A stretch of 64,000 bases of DNA from Armatimonadota bacterium (GTDB taxonomy: Bacteria; Armatimonadota; Fimbriimonadia; Fimbriimonadales; Fimbriimonadaceae): NCBI GenBank assembly GCA_018268395.1, contig JAFDWQ010000001.1, forward strand, positions 43,508-107,507. Reading direction: 5' to 3'. A program made the translations under genes and the position numbers. The notes under the pieces are model-generated. The model searched no databases. It saw nothing but the letters and a program-made list of their open reading frames with translations, and was not told the DNA's origin. This document shows positions 41,320-48,529 of the stretch, one piece after another. Numbering within the stretch: the first letter of the stretch is position 1; each line of letters starts with the position of its first letter.

Positions 41320-42951
41320 ATGGCGCAGTGGGCCGAGTTCCGGAACGGCGCGCGTGCCATCGCCTTCCTCTCTTGGCGTCAGACCGTCAACAAGAACCTT
41401 CGGAAATGGCGGACTCAGAGGGCCGTTTCTGGCATCACGTTGCTGCTGCAGGCGGCGATGGTCATCGGTTTCATTTATTTACTGTCGGTCCGTCCCTATG
41501 ATCCGACGCCCGTGGTCTTCGACCCCGGTCGGATCGAAGGTCTTCAGAGGGGCGGCTTCATCGTCGGCCTGTTCGTCGCAGGGTGCTTTTTCGTCACCTG
41601 TTTGCTGAGGGGGACGTCGTTCACGCGCGAGGACGCCGACGTCTTGTTCCCCACCCCCGTTCCGAACGCCGTCCTGATCGCGTGGAAGATGACGTGGGTC
41701 TGGAGCGTCTTCGTGGTCGTGTTCCTGTGCGCGCTGCCCACGTGGCACGGTCGCCCCGTATGGTTTATGGGCGGCCTCATCGACGCGTCTCTGGTCGCCC
41801 TCGTCCGCGACAGCGTCCTTTCCCTCCTCTTCTTCGCCTCGGTGGCCGCGTCCTGGTCATGGGGGATCGGCCTCGCCTTGCTGTCCGACGAGGACCGGTT
41901 CTCCGGACTGAGAAAGCTCACGGGGACGCTGGGATTTGGCTTCATGGCCCTGGCGGGCGGCGCCCTTGTCGGATCCGTGGCAGAAGGGCCCTGGCGCTGG
42001 GCTGCGGAATTCATGGACCGACCTTGGATCCATGCTCTGTTTTGGCCGATCGACCTCTTCCTCCGCCTCGCGACGCACGAGGCGATGGGCTATGGACGGT
42101 ACGCGCTCGCCGACCTGGCGGCCGTGCTCGTGCTCCAGTTCGGAGGCCTTTGGATGGCGTACGCCATGCGGGGCCATGTCTGTCATGTTTCCTCTCGGAA
42201 CCTTCACGGCGTGCCGCTCGGACACTCGCACGTCGAGGAGACGACGGGCAAGCCCGACAAGCAAGGCTGGATATGGCGCCGGCGGCAAGTCGCGGCCAAG
42301 AAAACCGTCCGGGGCCTTGACGCCGTTTGGTGGCGGGCCCAAGTGCAGGCGTACGGCCTGACCCCTTGGTGGTGGGGCGCCCTCTTGGTCGTCCTCGTCC
42401 TCGCCCCGATCGGATTGACCGCCTCGATGGGCCATAGGTTCGGAGGTCTGATGGCGGCGCTCGTCGTTCCTGCCGTGATGCTTACGCGGGAACAGTCCTT
42501 GGCACAGACGGCCCAACTGGCCAAGTCCCTTCCGTTCGAGCTCCGCAGCCTTCTCGCCATGGACCTCAAGATCACGACCCTTCCCATGATCGCGATCATG
42601 GAAGCGGCCAACCTCGTCCACGTTCTGCTCGGCACGTACCCGCCCTTCGCGGCCTTGGCCGTCGCGGTGATGGTCCCGCCCGCCCTGATCCTCCATAACA
42701 CGGTCGGTCTGTACGTCCAATTCAGCGACGTGAAACCGCAACACGTCTCCGGGTCGTTGATGTACGTCCGGATCCTGGCCCACGCAGTGTGGGCCTTCGT
42801 CATCGCCTTCACGGCCTGGACGTGGAATTGGCCCGCCTTGTTCTCTGTACCGATCGCCGTCGTGTACTGCCTCGTCGTCAGCACCTTGGCCTGGCGCAGC
42901 GCAGTACGGCTGTTCGAAGCCTATTGTCCGGTCGAATACTCGATGGATTGA
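41320..42951 (+). CDS. Putative ABC exporter membrane protein
   Basis: 543 residues with about ten hydrophobic segments (such as SGITLLLQAAMVIGFIYLLS, GFIVGLFVAGCFFVTCLL and ALLVVLVLAPIGLTAS). The phrase TREDADVLFPTPVPNAVLIA resembles the F-T-x-x-D-A-D-x-L-F-P signature of the putative ABC exporter family (PF16962), membrane subunits that need a separate ATPase. No ATPase is adjacent. A strong promoter precedes it. Substrate unknown. It stands alone, with 75 bp before the next gene. Confidence 0.65.
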   Translation: MAQWAEFRNGARAIAFLSWRQTVNKNLRKWRTQRAVSGITLLLQAAMVIGFIYLLSVRPYDPTPVVFDPGRIEGLQRGGFIVGLFVAGCFFVTCLLRGTSFTREDADVLFPTPVPNAVLIAWKMTWVWSVFVVVFLCALPTWHGRPVWFMGGLIDASLVALVRDSVLSLLFFASVAASWSWGIGLALLSDEDRFSGLRKLTGTLGFGFMALAGGALVGSVAEGPWRWAAEFMDRPWIHALFWPIDLFLRLATHEAMGYGRYALADLAAVLVLQFGGLWMAYAMRGHVCHVSSRNLHGVPLGHSHVEETTGKPDKQGWIWRRRQVAAKKTVRGLDAVWWRAQVQAYGLTPWWWGALLVVLVLAPIGLTASMGHRFGGLMAALVVPAVMLTREQSLAQTAQLAKSLPFELRSLLAMDLKITTLPMIAIMEAANLVHVLLGTYPPFAALAVAVMVPPALILHNTVGLYVQFSDVKPQHVSGSLMYVRILAHAVWAFVIAFTAWTWNWPALFSVPIAVVYCLVVSTLAWRSAVRLFEAYCPVEYSMD

Positions 42952-43026
42952 CGCGGTCCGGAGATAACCCTGCCCGCCCGCTCGTCAAGGCGGGTCAAGG
43001 ACGTCCGTCGAGCCCCTGGTCCGGCT

Positions 43027-43362
43027 CTAGGACTTGCCTTTGGGAGGAGCCTCGACGACTTCGCACTCGACGTCCTCGATACAGCCTTGCGGCCACTGGC
43101 CGTCGCTCGAAGTCCGCCACTCGTCGTCGACGATCTCGGCGTCCGTCACGAGGCTCGCGTCGAGGCACCGCCAGTTGTTCCTCGAGCCCTTGCTCACCGT
43201 GCCCGTCGAAGACGGGCCCTTGACCTGGTAGGCCAAAACGAAGGTCTTTCCGTCCCGCTGTCCCAGGGCGTGGGGACAGACTTGCCGCTCCTCGCCGTTG
43301 TAGTTCAATCGGACGGACTTGCGTCCGGCGATCGCGTCGCGCAGAACGTCGACGGCGCTCAT
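43027..43362 (-). CDS. WYL-domain-like protein
   Basis: 111 residues. AIAGRKSVRLNYNGEERQVC then PHALGQRDGKTFVLAYQVKG resembles the Sm-like WYL domain, which binds nucleic acid or a ligand in transcriptional regulators; the WYL tryptophan is replaced, and no helix-turn-helix is attached. Four cysteines are scattered. AGGAGTAAGGG precedes the ATG, a good ribosome site. Function unclear; it may be a stand-alone regulatory module next to the RRM protein. Confidence 0.55.
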   Translation of the reverse strand: MSAVDVLRDAIAGRKSVRLNYNGEERQVCPHALGQRDGKTFVLAYQVKGPSSTGTVSKGSRNNWRCLDASLVTDAEIVDDEWRTSSDGQWPQGCIEDVECEVVEAPPKGKS

Positions 43363-43509
43363 CCCTTACTCCTGACGGTGTGGGACCGGTCGGTCCCGCG
43401 CACGGCCGCACATCGGGTCGCGCAGCGGTCGGTCGGTGTGGTGGTCATGGTCGGTCGGCTTGGTTCCGACCCTGGCCCGTGCGGGGCAGGGTCGGAACCG
43501 TCGTCAGGC

Positions 43510-43812
43510 TTACCAGCGGCGTCCGCCGCCACCGCCGCCGCGGTAGCCGCCACGGCCACCGCCACCGCCGCCGCCGCCACGGTCTTCGCGCGGCTTGGCC
43601 TCGTTCACGGTCAGCGTCCGGCCGTCCATGATCGAATTGTGCTTCTCGCTGACGGCCGCCTCGAAACTCTCGGCGTCGACGTCGATGAATCCGAAACCGC
43701 GGCCCTCGATGATGCGCGCGTTCGAAGCGTTATAAGCAGCGAAGTACGAAGTCAACGAACGCTCGTCGGCCGAATAGGGGAGGTTCCCCACGTAAAGGGT
43801 CTTGATAGCCAT
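43510..43812 (-). CDS. Single RRM RNA-binding protein, glycine-rich tail
   Basis: 100 residues from ATG 43812. One RRM: RNP2 is KTLYVGNLPYSADE and RNP1 is GRGFGFIDVDAESFEAAV, then TLTVNEAKPRED. The last 25 residues are Gly/Arg-rich with a final RRW. Such RRM-glycine proteins (Rbp of cyanobacteria) are often cold-induced RNA chaperones. The leader upstream may be about 130 nt: TAGAGT on the minus strand near 43938 is a candidate -10. It and Hfq suggest active RNA-level control. Confidence 0.85.
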   Translation of the reverse strand: MAIKTLYVGNLPYSADERSLTSYFAAYNASNARIIEGRGFGFIDVDAESFEAAVSEKHNSIMDGRTLTVNEAKPREDRGGGGGGGGRGGYRGGGGGGRRW

Positions 43813-44041
43813 GTTGTCTTGATCGTCCTGTCGGATACCGTTGCGGTTCAGAGGGTGAGGGGAAGTGTCAGTGAACCGCCGGGCAGGCAAAACTCAGTGG
43901 ACAAAAGCCGTCGCTGTGAAACGTAACTCCCAACACTCTACAGGTCTTTTGCCGGTAGCGGACGCTGAACGGCCCAGCTTGAGCCTGAATCTGGACGTCG
44001 CCCCTTCGCCTCTCAGGACTCCGGGTCCACATCGTAGCTCA

Positions 44042-44084
44042 CCCCCTCTCCTTGCGCGATGACCGTGCGCGGAGGGAGAGGGGG
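44042..44084. repeat. Dispersed palindromic repeat, copy 2
   Basis: Left arm CCCCCTCTCCTTGCGC (44042-44057) and right arm GCGCGGAGGGAGAGGGGG (44067-44084) pair over the first ten and last four bases, with a small bulge. The right flank CGGGGGGTGGAG matches the flank of copies 1 and 3. Confidence 0.6.
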
Positions 44085-44214
44085 GCGGGGGGTGGAGGTT
44101 CGGATGCGGAACGATCGTGAGCGGCGCCGCTGCCCATGCGGTCGCCTCCCAAGACTCGGTGGACTGGGCCCACGGACCGAATGCGGACTGAAGTCCGCGC
44201 TCCAAACGAGGTCC

Positions 44215-44258
44215 GAACGCGCAACGAACGCGCTTCAAACGCGCTACGAACGCGCTCT
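44215..44258. repeat. 11-bp tandem repeat, four units
   Basis: GAACGCGCAAC, GAACGCGCTTC, AAACGCGCTAC and GAACGCGCTCT start at 44215, 44226, 44237 and 44248. An earlier diverged unit is at 44204. The period is the same as at 22434 and 46945, though the sequence is unrelated. Confidence 0.7.
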
Positions 44259-44288
44259 CGACGATCGACTTGCACAGCGAAAGCCGTG

Positions 44289-44294
44289 TATCGT
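44289..44294 (+). promoter_or_regulatory. -10 element TATCGT, leaderless
   Basis: TATCGT lies 7 nt before ATG 44302 of the small Cys-rich protein. Confidence 0.55.
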
Positions 44295-44301
44295 CACACC
44301 C

Positions 44302-44625
44302 ATGACCGACCGCGACGACGGCAAGTGCCAGGTCACCTTCCGGTTCCAGTGCACCAAAACGTGGCACGGACTCCAGAGCACGGACGACCCCCTCGTCCAC
44401 TTTTGTGACACCTGCCGAAGGGACGTCCACTTCGCGCCGACGGTCGAGGACGTCGAGCGGCTCGCTCAAGAGGGCAAGTGCGTCGCCTTCCGTTCAGAGA
44501 GCGTCATGCTGGTCGGCGACGTCGACTTCGGCCGGTCCTTCAACGCGGCCTACCTGAACGAAGCCGCGCGAAGGGCCGAGCCGCAACCCGACGACGGACC
44601 GGCGACCGAAGACCACAACGAGTGA
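44302..44625 (+). CDS. Small Cys-containing zinc-ribbon-like protein
   Basis: 107 residues starting at ATG 44302. The pattern FQCTKTWHGLQSTDDP, then VHFCDTCRRDVHF and EGKCVAF gives Cys16, Cys34, Cys37 and Cys60, a layout I recognise from many small proteins annotated as hypothetical in bacteria: C-x-K-x-W-x-x-L-x-x-T-x-D, then F-C-x-x-C-x-x-x-V. Probably a zinc-bound regulator or adaptor. The tail is acidic. Convergent with the eleven-module gene, 30 bp apart. Confidence 0.6.
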   Translation: MTDRDDGKCQVTFRFQCTKTWHGLQSTDDPLVHFCDTCRRDVHFAPTVEDVERLAQEGKCVAFRSESVMLVGDVDFGRSFNAAYLNEAARRAEPQPDDGPATEDHNE

Positions 44626-44655
44626 GCCCGGCCGCAACCCGTGCGGCCCCAGCCC

Positions 44656-46845
44656 TCACGCCGCCTGCCGGCGCCGCTGCGGATCCTTGGTCCGGCGGGT
44701 CTCGCGCAGGGGTTGCGTCATCGCCCGCTCGATGTCCCAGCCGCCCATCAACCGCTTCACCAGTTGCTCCAGGTCCACCGCGCAGCGCGGATCGTTGGCC
44801 CACCGCTTCACCGGCTTCACCTCGCCGAACGCGATGAAATTCTTGTTCCGGACGGCGGTCTTGCCCCGCTGTGCGCCATAGCCCATGAGGGGCGTCTTCA
44901 AGGCTTCCTCCACCGACCAACCGTTCTTCAATCGGGCGCTCAGGGTGCCGACGCTGACCACGCAACGCGGGTCGCGCGCCCAGTCCGCGAGGCCCTTCTT
45001 CTCGCCGAACGCCTCCCAGACGGGCAGCGGACGGAACAGTCCGTCCGACGGGCCCTGGCTTCCGTCCGCCCGTGTGCCCATGGGCGAAGTGAGCGCGCGC
45101 TCGAGCGGCCATCCTTTGCCCAGCCTTCTGTACAACACAGGCACGGTCGTCACGCACCTGGGGTCGCGCGACCACGCGGCGACGTTCTTCGTTTCGCCAA
45201 AGGCGGTGAGCACTTTCCCCTCGTCCGGACGTTTGGGGACTGCACGCTTCACGCCCACCGGGGCCGTCATCGCCTCCTCCGCCGTGTAGTCCTTCGACAC
45301 CCTTGCCTTCAAAGCGTTGAAGGTGACGAGACACCGTGGGTCGTCGGCCCATAGCCGCAGTGTCTTGGTCTCGCCCCAGGCCGTGAGGTACCGGCTCGAC
45401 TTCGCCACCATCCGGCTGCGGTCGCCGACCGCGGTCGTCACCGCCTCCTCGGGCGTCCATCCCCATTTCAACCTGCGCTTCAGTTCTTCCAAAGACGGCC
45501 GGCACCGGGGGTCGTCGGCCCATTCGGCAACGGTCTTCGTCTCTCCGAAGACCGTTAAGGGCCGCGCCAACGAAGGGTTCGTGGCCCGACGTCGGACGGC
45601 GTCCGTCTTGGGGGTCGTGACCGCACGTTCCGGCTCCCAGCCTGTGCGAAGACGCTGGGCCAAGAGGTCCCGCGAGACGGTGCAGCGGTCGTCCTGCGTC
45701 CAAGCGGTGAGTCTCTTCCGCTCGCCAAAAGCCTTGCACCAAATGGGGTCGACCGTGTGCTTCCTCACCTTTCCGGGCCTTCGGGCGCACTTGGGCGTCG
45801 TCAAGGCGGCCTTGGGCTTCCAACCCCGGTCGAGCCGGCCCGCGAGGACGGTGAGGTCGACTTGGCACCTTGGGTCACGCGACCAGGAGAGGAGGGTCTT
45901 GTCCTTGCCGAAGATCGTGATCTTGCGCCCTTTCCACTTGGCTGCGATCCGGCGGCGTCGGGCCTTTTTGCTTTGCGGCACGGCGAGGGCCCGTCCGTCG
46001 TGTCGACCGGATGCGGCCCGGTCCTGCAACGACTTCGGAGCCGATCGGGTTCCCCGACCTTGATCATGCGCCGAAGCCTTTGCAGCGCCCGCGAGACTCT
46101 TGGACCGAGCGTGGACTTGAGAGGGGCCAGGCAGACTGACGGCTTCGTGCGTCGAAAGGCCCTTCTTGATGCGACTGCGGATCGTGCTCGTGCTGACCGA
46201 ACAACGGGGGTCGCGCGACCACTCTGCGATGGTCTTCGACTCTCCGAACGCGGACAGACGCCGCCCTGACCGACCCTTGGTCCCGGGCGGCACCGGTTTG
46301 GTGACCGCTCGCTCGGGGTCCATACCCTCCTCCAGCCTGTCGCGCAAACGACAGACAGAGACCGTGCACCGCTCGTCCCGGGCCCAATCGGACAGGCACT
46401 TCGTTTCGCCGAACGCCGTCACGAGCCGACCGTTCTTTCTTCCTTCGGGCCGGTGCCACCTCGCGTCGAGGACGTCCTCTGGCGGCCATCCCCTTGAGAG
46501 CCGCAGTTCGATCATGGACAGTCTTACGGTGCACCGCGGATCGAGGCTCCACTCCCGGAGCGTCTTCGTCTCGCCCCATGCGGTCAGGAGCTCGTCCGGC
46601 GAGCGGCGTTCCCGCACGGGTGGGCTCGTCCGGCCGCTGTCCTCTCGTTCCTGTGCGACCGCCCGGACGACGTGCACCGGCCGCGTCACGGCTTCCTCGG
46701 CGTCCTCGCCCTGCTCGAGTCGTCGCAGGACGGTCTCTTCGTCGACGGGACACCGCTTGTCGCAGAACCAGTCGCGCACGGTCTTCGTCTCACCGAAGAT
46801 CGTGAGCCTTGTATGCCGGGTGAACTCCTCGGTCCGGACGTCCAT
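44656..46845 (-). CDS. Eleven-copy phage-type helix-turn-helix-like array protein
   Basis: 729 residues, no signal peptide. Modules begin at about residues 14, 86, 141, 196, 309, 369, 430, 486, 546, 610 and 670, spaced 55 to 64 (one 113 because of a long basic linker). Each core of about 43 residues reads roughly L-T-A-F-G-E-T-K-x-x-x-x-W, then S/A-x-D-P-R-C-x-V, then x-L-x-x-R-L-x-x-G-W-x-x-E-x-A-x-T-x-P. All eleven keep the W and the R-C pair. The closing GWxxExAxTxP is the helix-turn-helix-like DNA-binding module seen in phage HNH and intron-encoded nucleases (NUMOD-like). Here no nuclease is attached. Linkers are Arg/Lys/Pro-rich. A DNA- or RNA-binding role is inferred. Confidence 0.6.
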   Translation of the reverse strand: MDVRTEEFTRHTRLTIFGETKTVRDWFCDKRCPVDEETVLRRLEQGEDAEEAVTRPVHVVRAVAQEREDSGRTSPPVRERRSPDELLTAWGETKTLREWSLDPRCTVRLSMIELRLSRGWPPEDVLDARWHRPEGRKNGRLVTAFGETKCLSDWARDERCTVSVCRLRDRLEEGMDPERAVTKPVPPGTKGRSGRRLSAFGESKTIAEWSRDPRCSVSTSTIRSRIKKGLSTHEAVSLPGPSQVHARSKSLAGAAKASAHDQGRGTRSAPKSLQDRAASGRHDGRALAVPQSKKARRRRIAAKWKGRKITIFGKDKTLLSWSRDPRCQVDLTVLAGRLDRGWKPKAALTTPKCARRPGKVRKHTVDPIWCKAFGERKRLTAWTQDDRCTVSRDLLAQRLRTGWEPERAVTTPKTDAVRRRATNPSLARPLTVFGETKTVAEWADDPRCRPSLEELKRRLKWGWTPEEAVTTAVGDRSRMVAKSSRYLTAWGETKTLRLWADDPRCLVTFNALKARVSKDYTAEEAMTAPVGVKRAVPKRPDEGKVLTAFGETKNVAAWSRDPRCVTTVPVLYRRLGKGWPLERALTSPMGTRADGSQGPSDGLFRPLPVWEAFGEKKGLADWARDPRCVVSVGTLSARLKNGWSVEEALKTPLMGYGAQRGKTAVRNKNFIAFGEVKPVKRWANDPRCAVDLEQLVKRLMGGWDIERAMTQPLRETRRTKDPQRRRQAA

Positions 46846-47127
46846 ACCGGATATCTTCGGAGGGTTTGGTCGAAAGCTGGAGGGGTTTGTGAGGGTTTTA
46901 TCCTCGAAGACGTCTTGGGGCTGCTCCGGTCAGACGGCATCGCAGGCACACGCTAGGCACACGGTCGGCACACGCCCGGCACACGGGACGGTCTGCCGTT
47001 CATGCGCCTCAAAAGTGCCGGCCGAAGGGCTGAGCGCTAAGGATCGAGAGCCGGAAAGCCGAAGATCACAAGGTGATCACGATCTTGGACGACCGATTAT
47101 CGACGACCGACACGCGGTGCGCCTGAC
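46846..47127. other. Divergent intergenic region
   Basis: 282 bp between the array protein gene (minus) and the gene at 47128 (plus). It contains the 11-bp repeat at 46945-46985 and no gene. Confidence 0.4.
46945..46985. repeat. 11-bp tandem repeat of GGCACACG, four units
   Basis: GGCACACG starts at 46945, 46956, 46967 and 46978, exactly 11 bp apart, with three variable bases between. It lies upstream of the array protein gene, so it could be a phased binding site for its regulator. Confidence 0.75.
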
Positions 47128-48141
47128 ATGGCCAAGCTGAAGACGGGCGTCGGGATCGCGTCGATCTCGGGGACCAGCGGGAGCGCGGTGTTCGCGACCC
47201 GCCGTGACGGGTCGGTGATCCTGCGCGAGCGGCCGAGTCCGAGCGGCCGGACGACGGCCGCCCAACGCGAAGCGCGCGACACCTTCGCCCGGGCCTCCGC
47301 GGCATGGCGCGGGCTCACCCTCGAAGAGCAATCGGCGTGGCTGCAGTGGGCGCGGGCGACCGACCCGTTCGCCGGGGCGAGCGGCGCCGCCAACGCCTTC
47401 CGGTCACTGGCGGTCAGATGGTACGGCGTGAACGGACCGGACGGGGACGGTCCCTCTGCCCCACGACCGCCGCGCCAAGGGACACCGCGACGAACGACGG
47501 CATCCGGAGCCCCCTCCTCGTGTGCAGGGGCTGTCACCGCAGGTGAGCCTGTCCCGAGCAAAGTCGAGGGATGCCCCGAACATGAGGAGGGGGTTGGGGG
47601 TGGAGCCGCTCCGGGCTTCATACCGGGTTCCCAAAGAACGGCCGATGGACCCGAACCTGAAACTTGGAAGGCACCTGACGTCCAGCCGGGGCAAAACCGT
47701 CCGTTTCCAGTTACGGACTTCCTGGAGGGACGGCTCCATCCCCTAACCCCTTCCTCATGTGTCCGGCACGAACCATCCGGTCCACACGAGGAAGGGGGAC
47801 TCGGAGTCGGTCCACCTCGCCTTCCGCCTCTTGCACCGTTTGGTGGAGACGCGGTCGTCGTCTTAACAGCGGGGACTTCGGTCGGGATCCGTTTCACGGC
47901 CGACCGGGCCAACGCGCTCGGGGTCGTGACCGAACTCCTGGCGGTCAAGGTCGTTTCGGGCCTTTCCGCACCTCGAGACCGCGATTTTCGCGTCGTGGGG
48001 CGGGTCGTGTTCACCGAAGCGGGACAGTCCGTCGATGTCCCGCTGAAGCGTGGGCGCTACGCCGTGGCCGTGCGGTTCGTCCTGGCGGCGACGGGCCAGG
48101 CGACCGAGGTGTTGCGTGGCGGCTTTGTCGAGGCAGGTTAG
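47128..48141 (+). CDS. Hypothetical protein carrying palindromic repeats in frame
   Basis: 337 residues. N-terminal KLKTGVGIASISGTSGSAVF then LRERPSPSGRTTAAQREARD and WRGLTLEEQSAWLQWARATD match the plan of the protein at 35027-35686. The C-terminal 90 residues are beta-rich (VVLTAGTSVGIRFTADRANA). Residues about 130-235 lack any counterpart in the paralogue and are encoded by two palindromic repeats (47510-47593 and 47747-47798) plus flanks; they give Pro/Ser/Gly/Arg-rich sequence with PSSC and EHEEGVGG. The frame stays open. ATG 47128 is the first start. Function unknown. Confidence 0.6.
   Translation: MAKLKTGVGIASISGTSGSAVFATRRDGSVILRERPSPSGRTTAAQREARDTFARASAAWRGLTLEEQSAWLQWARATDPFAGASGAANAFRSLAVRWYGVNGPDGDGPSAPRPPRQGTPRRTTASGAPSSCAGAVTAGEPVPSKVEGCPEHEEGVGGGAAPGFIPGSQRTADGPEPETWKAPDVQPGQNRPFPVTDFLEGRLHPLTPSSCVRHEPSGPHEEGGLGVGPPRLPPLAPFGGDAVVVLTAGTSVGIRFTADRANALGVVTELLAVKVVSGLSAPRDRDFRVVGRVVFTEAGQSVDVPLKRGRYAVAVRFVLAATGQATEVLRGGFVEAG
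47510..47593. repeat. Dispersed palindromic repeat, copy 3, inside a gene
   Basis: CCCCCTCCTCGTGT (47510-47523) pairs at 13 of 14 with ACATGAGGAGGGGG (47580-47593). The middle holds GGTGAGCCTGTCCCGAGCAA and AAGTCGAGGGATGCC. The right flank is GTTGGGGGTGGAG. Confidence 0.7.
47747..47798. repeat. Dispersed palindromic repeat, copy 4, inside a gene
   Basis: CCCCTTCCTCATGT (47747-47760) and ACACGAGGAAGGGGG (47784-47798) pair at 13 of 14 positions, 150 bp after copy 3. Confidence 0.65.
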
Positions 48142-48529
48142 GACGGTCATTCCGCGTCGGTTGTGGGGAGGGCCTTGCTCGAAGGTCTCGACCCTTGGAT
48201 CGCTCTCCCACCGATCCAAGCAGCGGGAAGATTCACCCTTAGCCCCCTCCGTCCTTCGGACACCTCCCCCGGTGCCTGGCACATGACATCCAGGAACCAG
48301 GGGAGGATCTTGGGACTGGAACCGATTCTCGAGTTCCGGAGGTCCTCCCCTGCTTTCCCGATGTCTCGTGCGGGACAGCGGGGGAGGTGGACGGCGGATG
48401 GCTCGTGCCGTCGGACGGAGGGGGTGCGGACAACGAGTCCTCGCAGGCCGGCCCCCTCCGTCGCTGCGTGCCACCTCCCGCGTGAGAGGCACGGACCGGC
48501 CTCGACCAGGGGAGGATCTTGGGGAGGGT
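48142..48529. other. Convergent intergenic region filled with palindromes
   Basis: 388 bp between two converging genes contain only the nested palindrome at 48243-48424 and its partial repeat (48453-48529). No coding frame is credible. Confidence 0.5.
48243..48424. repeat. Nested 180-bp palindrome with partial second copy
   Basis: Three exact or near-exact pairs are nested: CCCCCTCCGTCC (48243-48254) with GGACGGAGGGGG (48413-48424), CACCTCCCCC (48261-48270) with GGGGGAGGTG (48380-48389), and AGGGGAGGA (48299-48307) with TCCTCCCCT (48343-48351). The same ordered blocks recur on the left side only at 48453-48529, including AGGGGAGGATCTTGGGG. Confidence 0.65.

Larger units (their letters stand above)
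43813..44301. other. Intergenic region with palindromic and tandem repeats
   Basis: The 489 bp hold the leader of the RRM gene (TAGAGT near 43938 on the minus strand), a palindromic repeat copy at 44042-44084, and an 11-bp tandem array at 44215-44258. The plus promoter TATCGT is at its right end. Confidence 0.45.

Noticed and set aside
44656..46845. Integrated prophage around the eleven-module gene
   Set aside because: The module resembles phage proteins, but no integrase, terminase, capsid or tail gene and no attachment repeats are seen within 15 kb.
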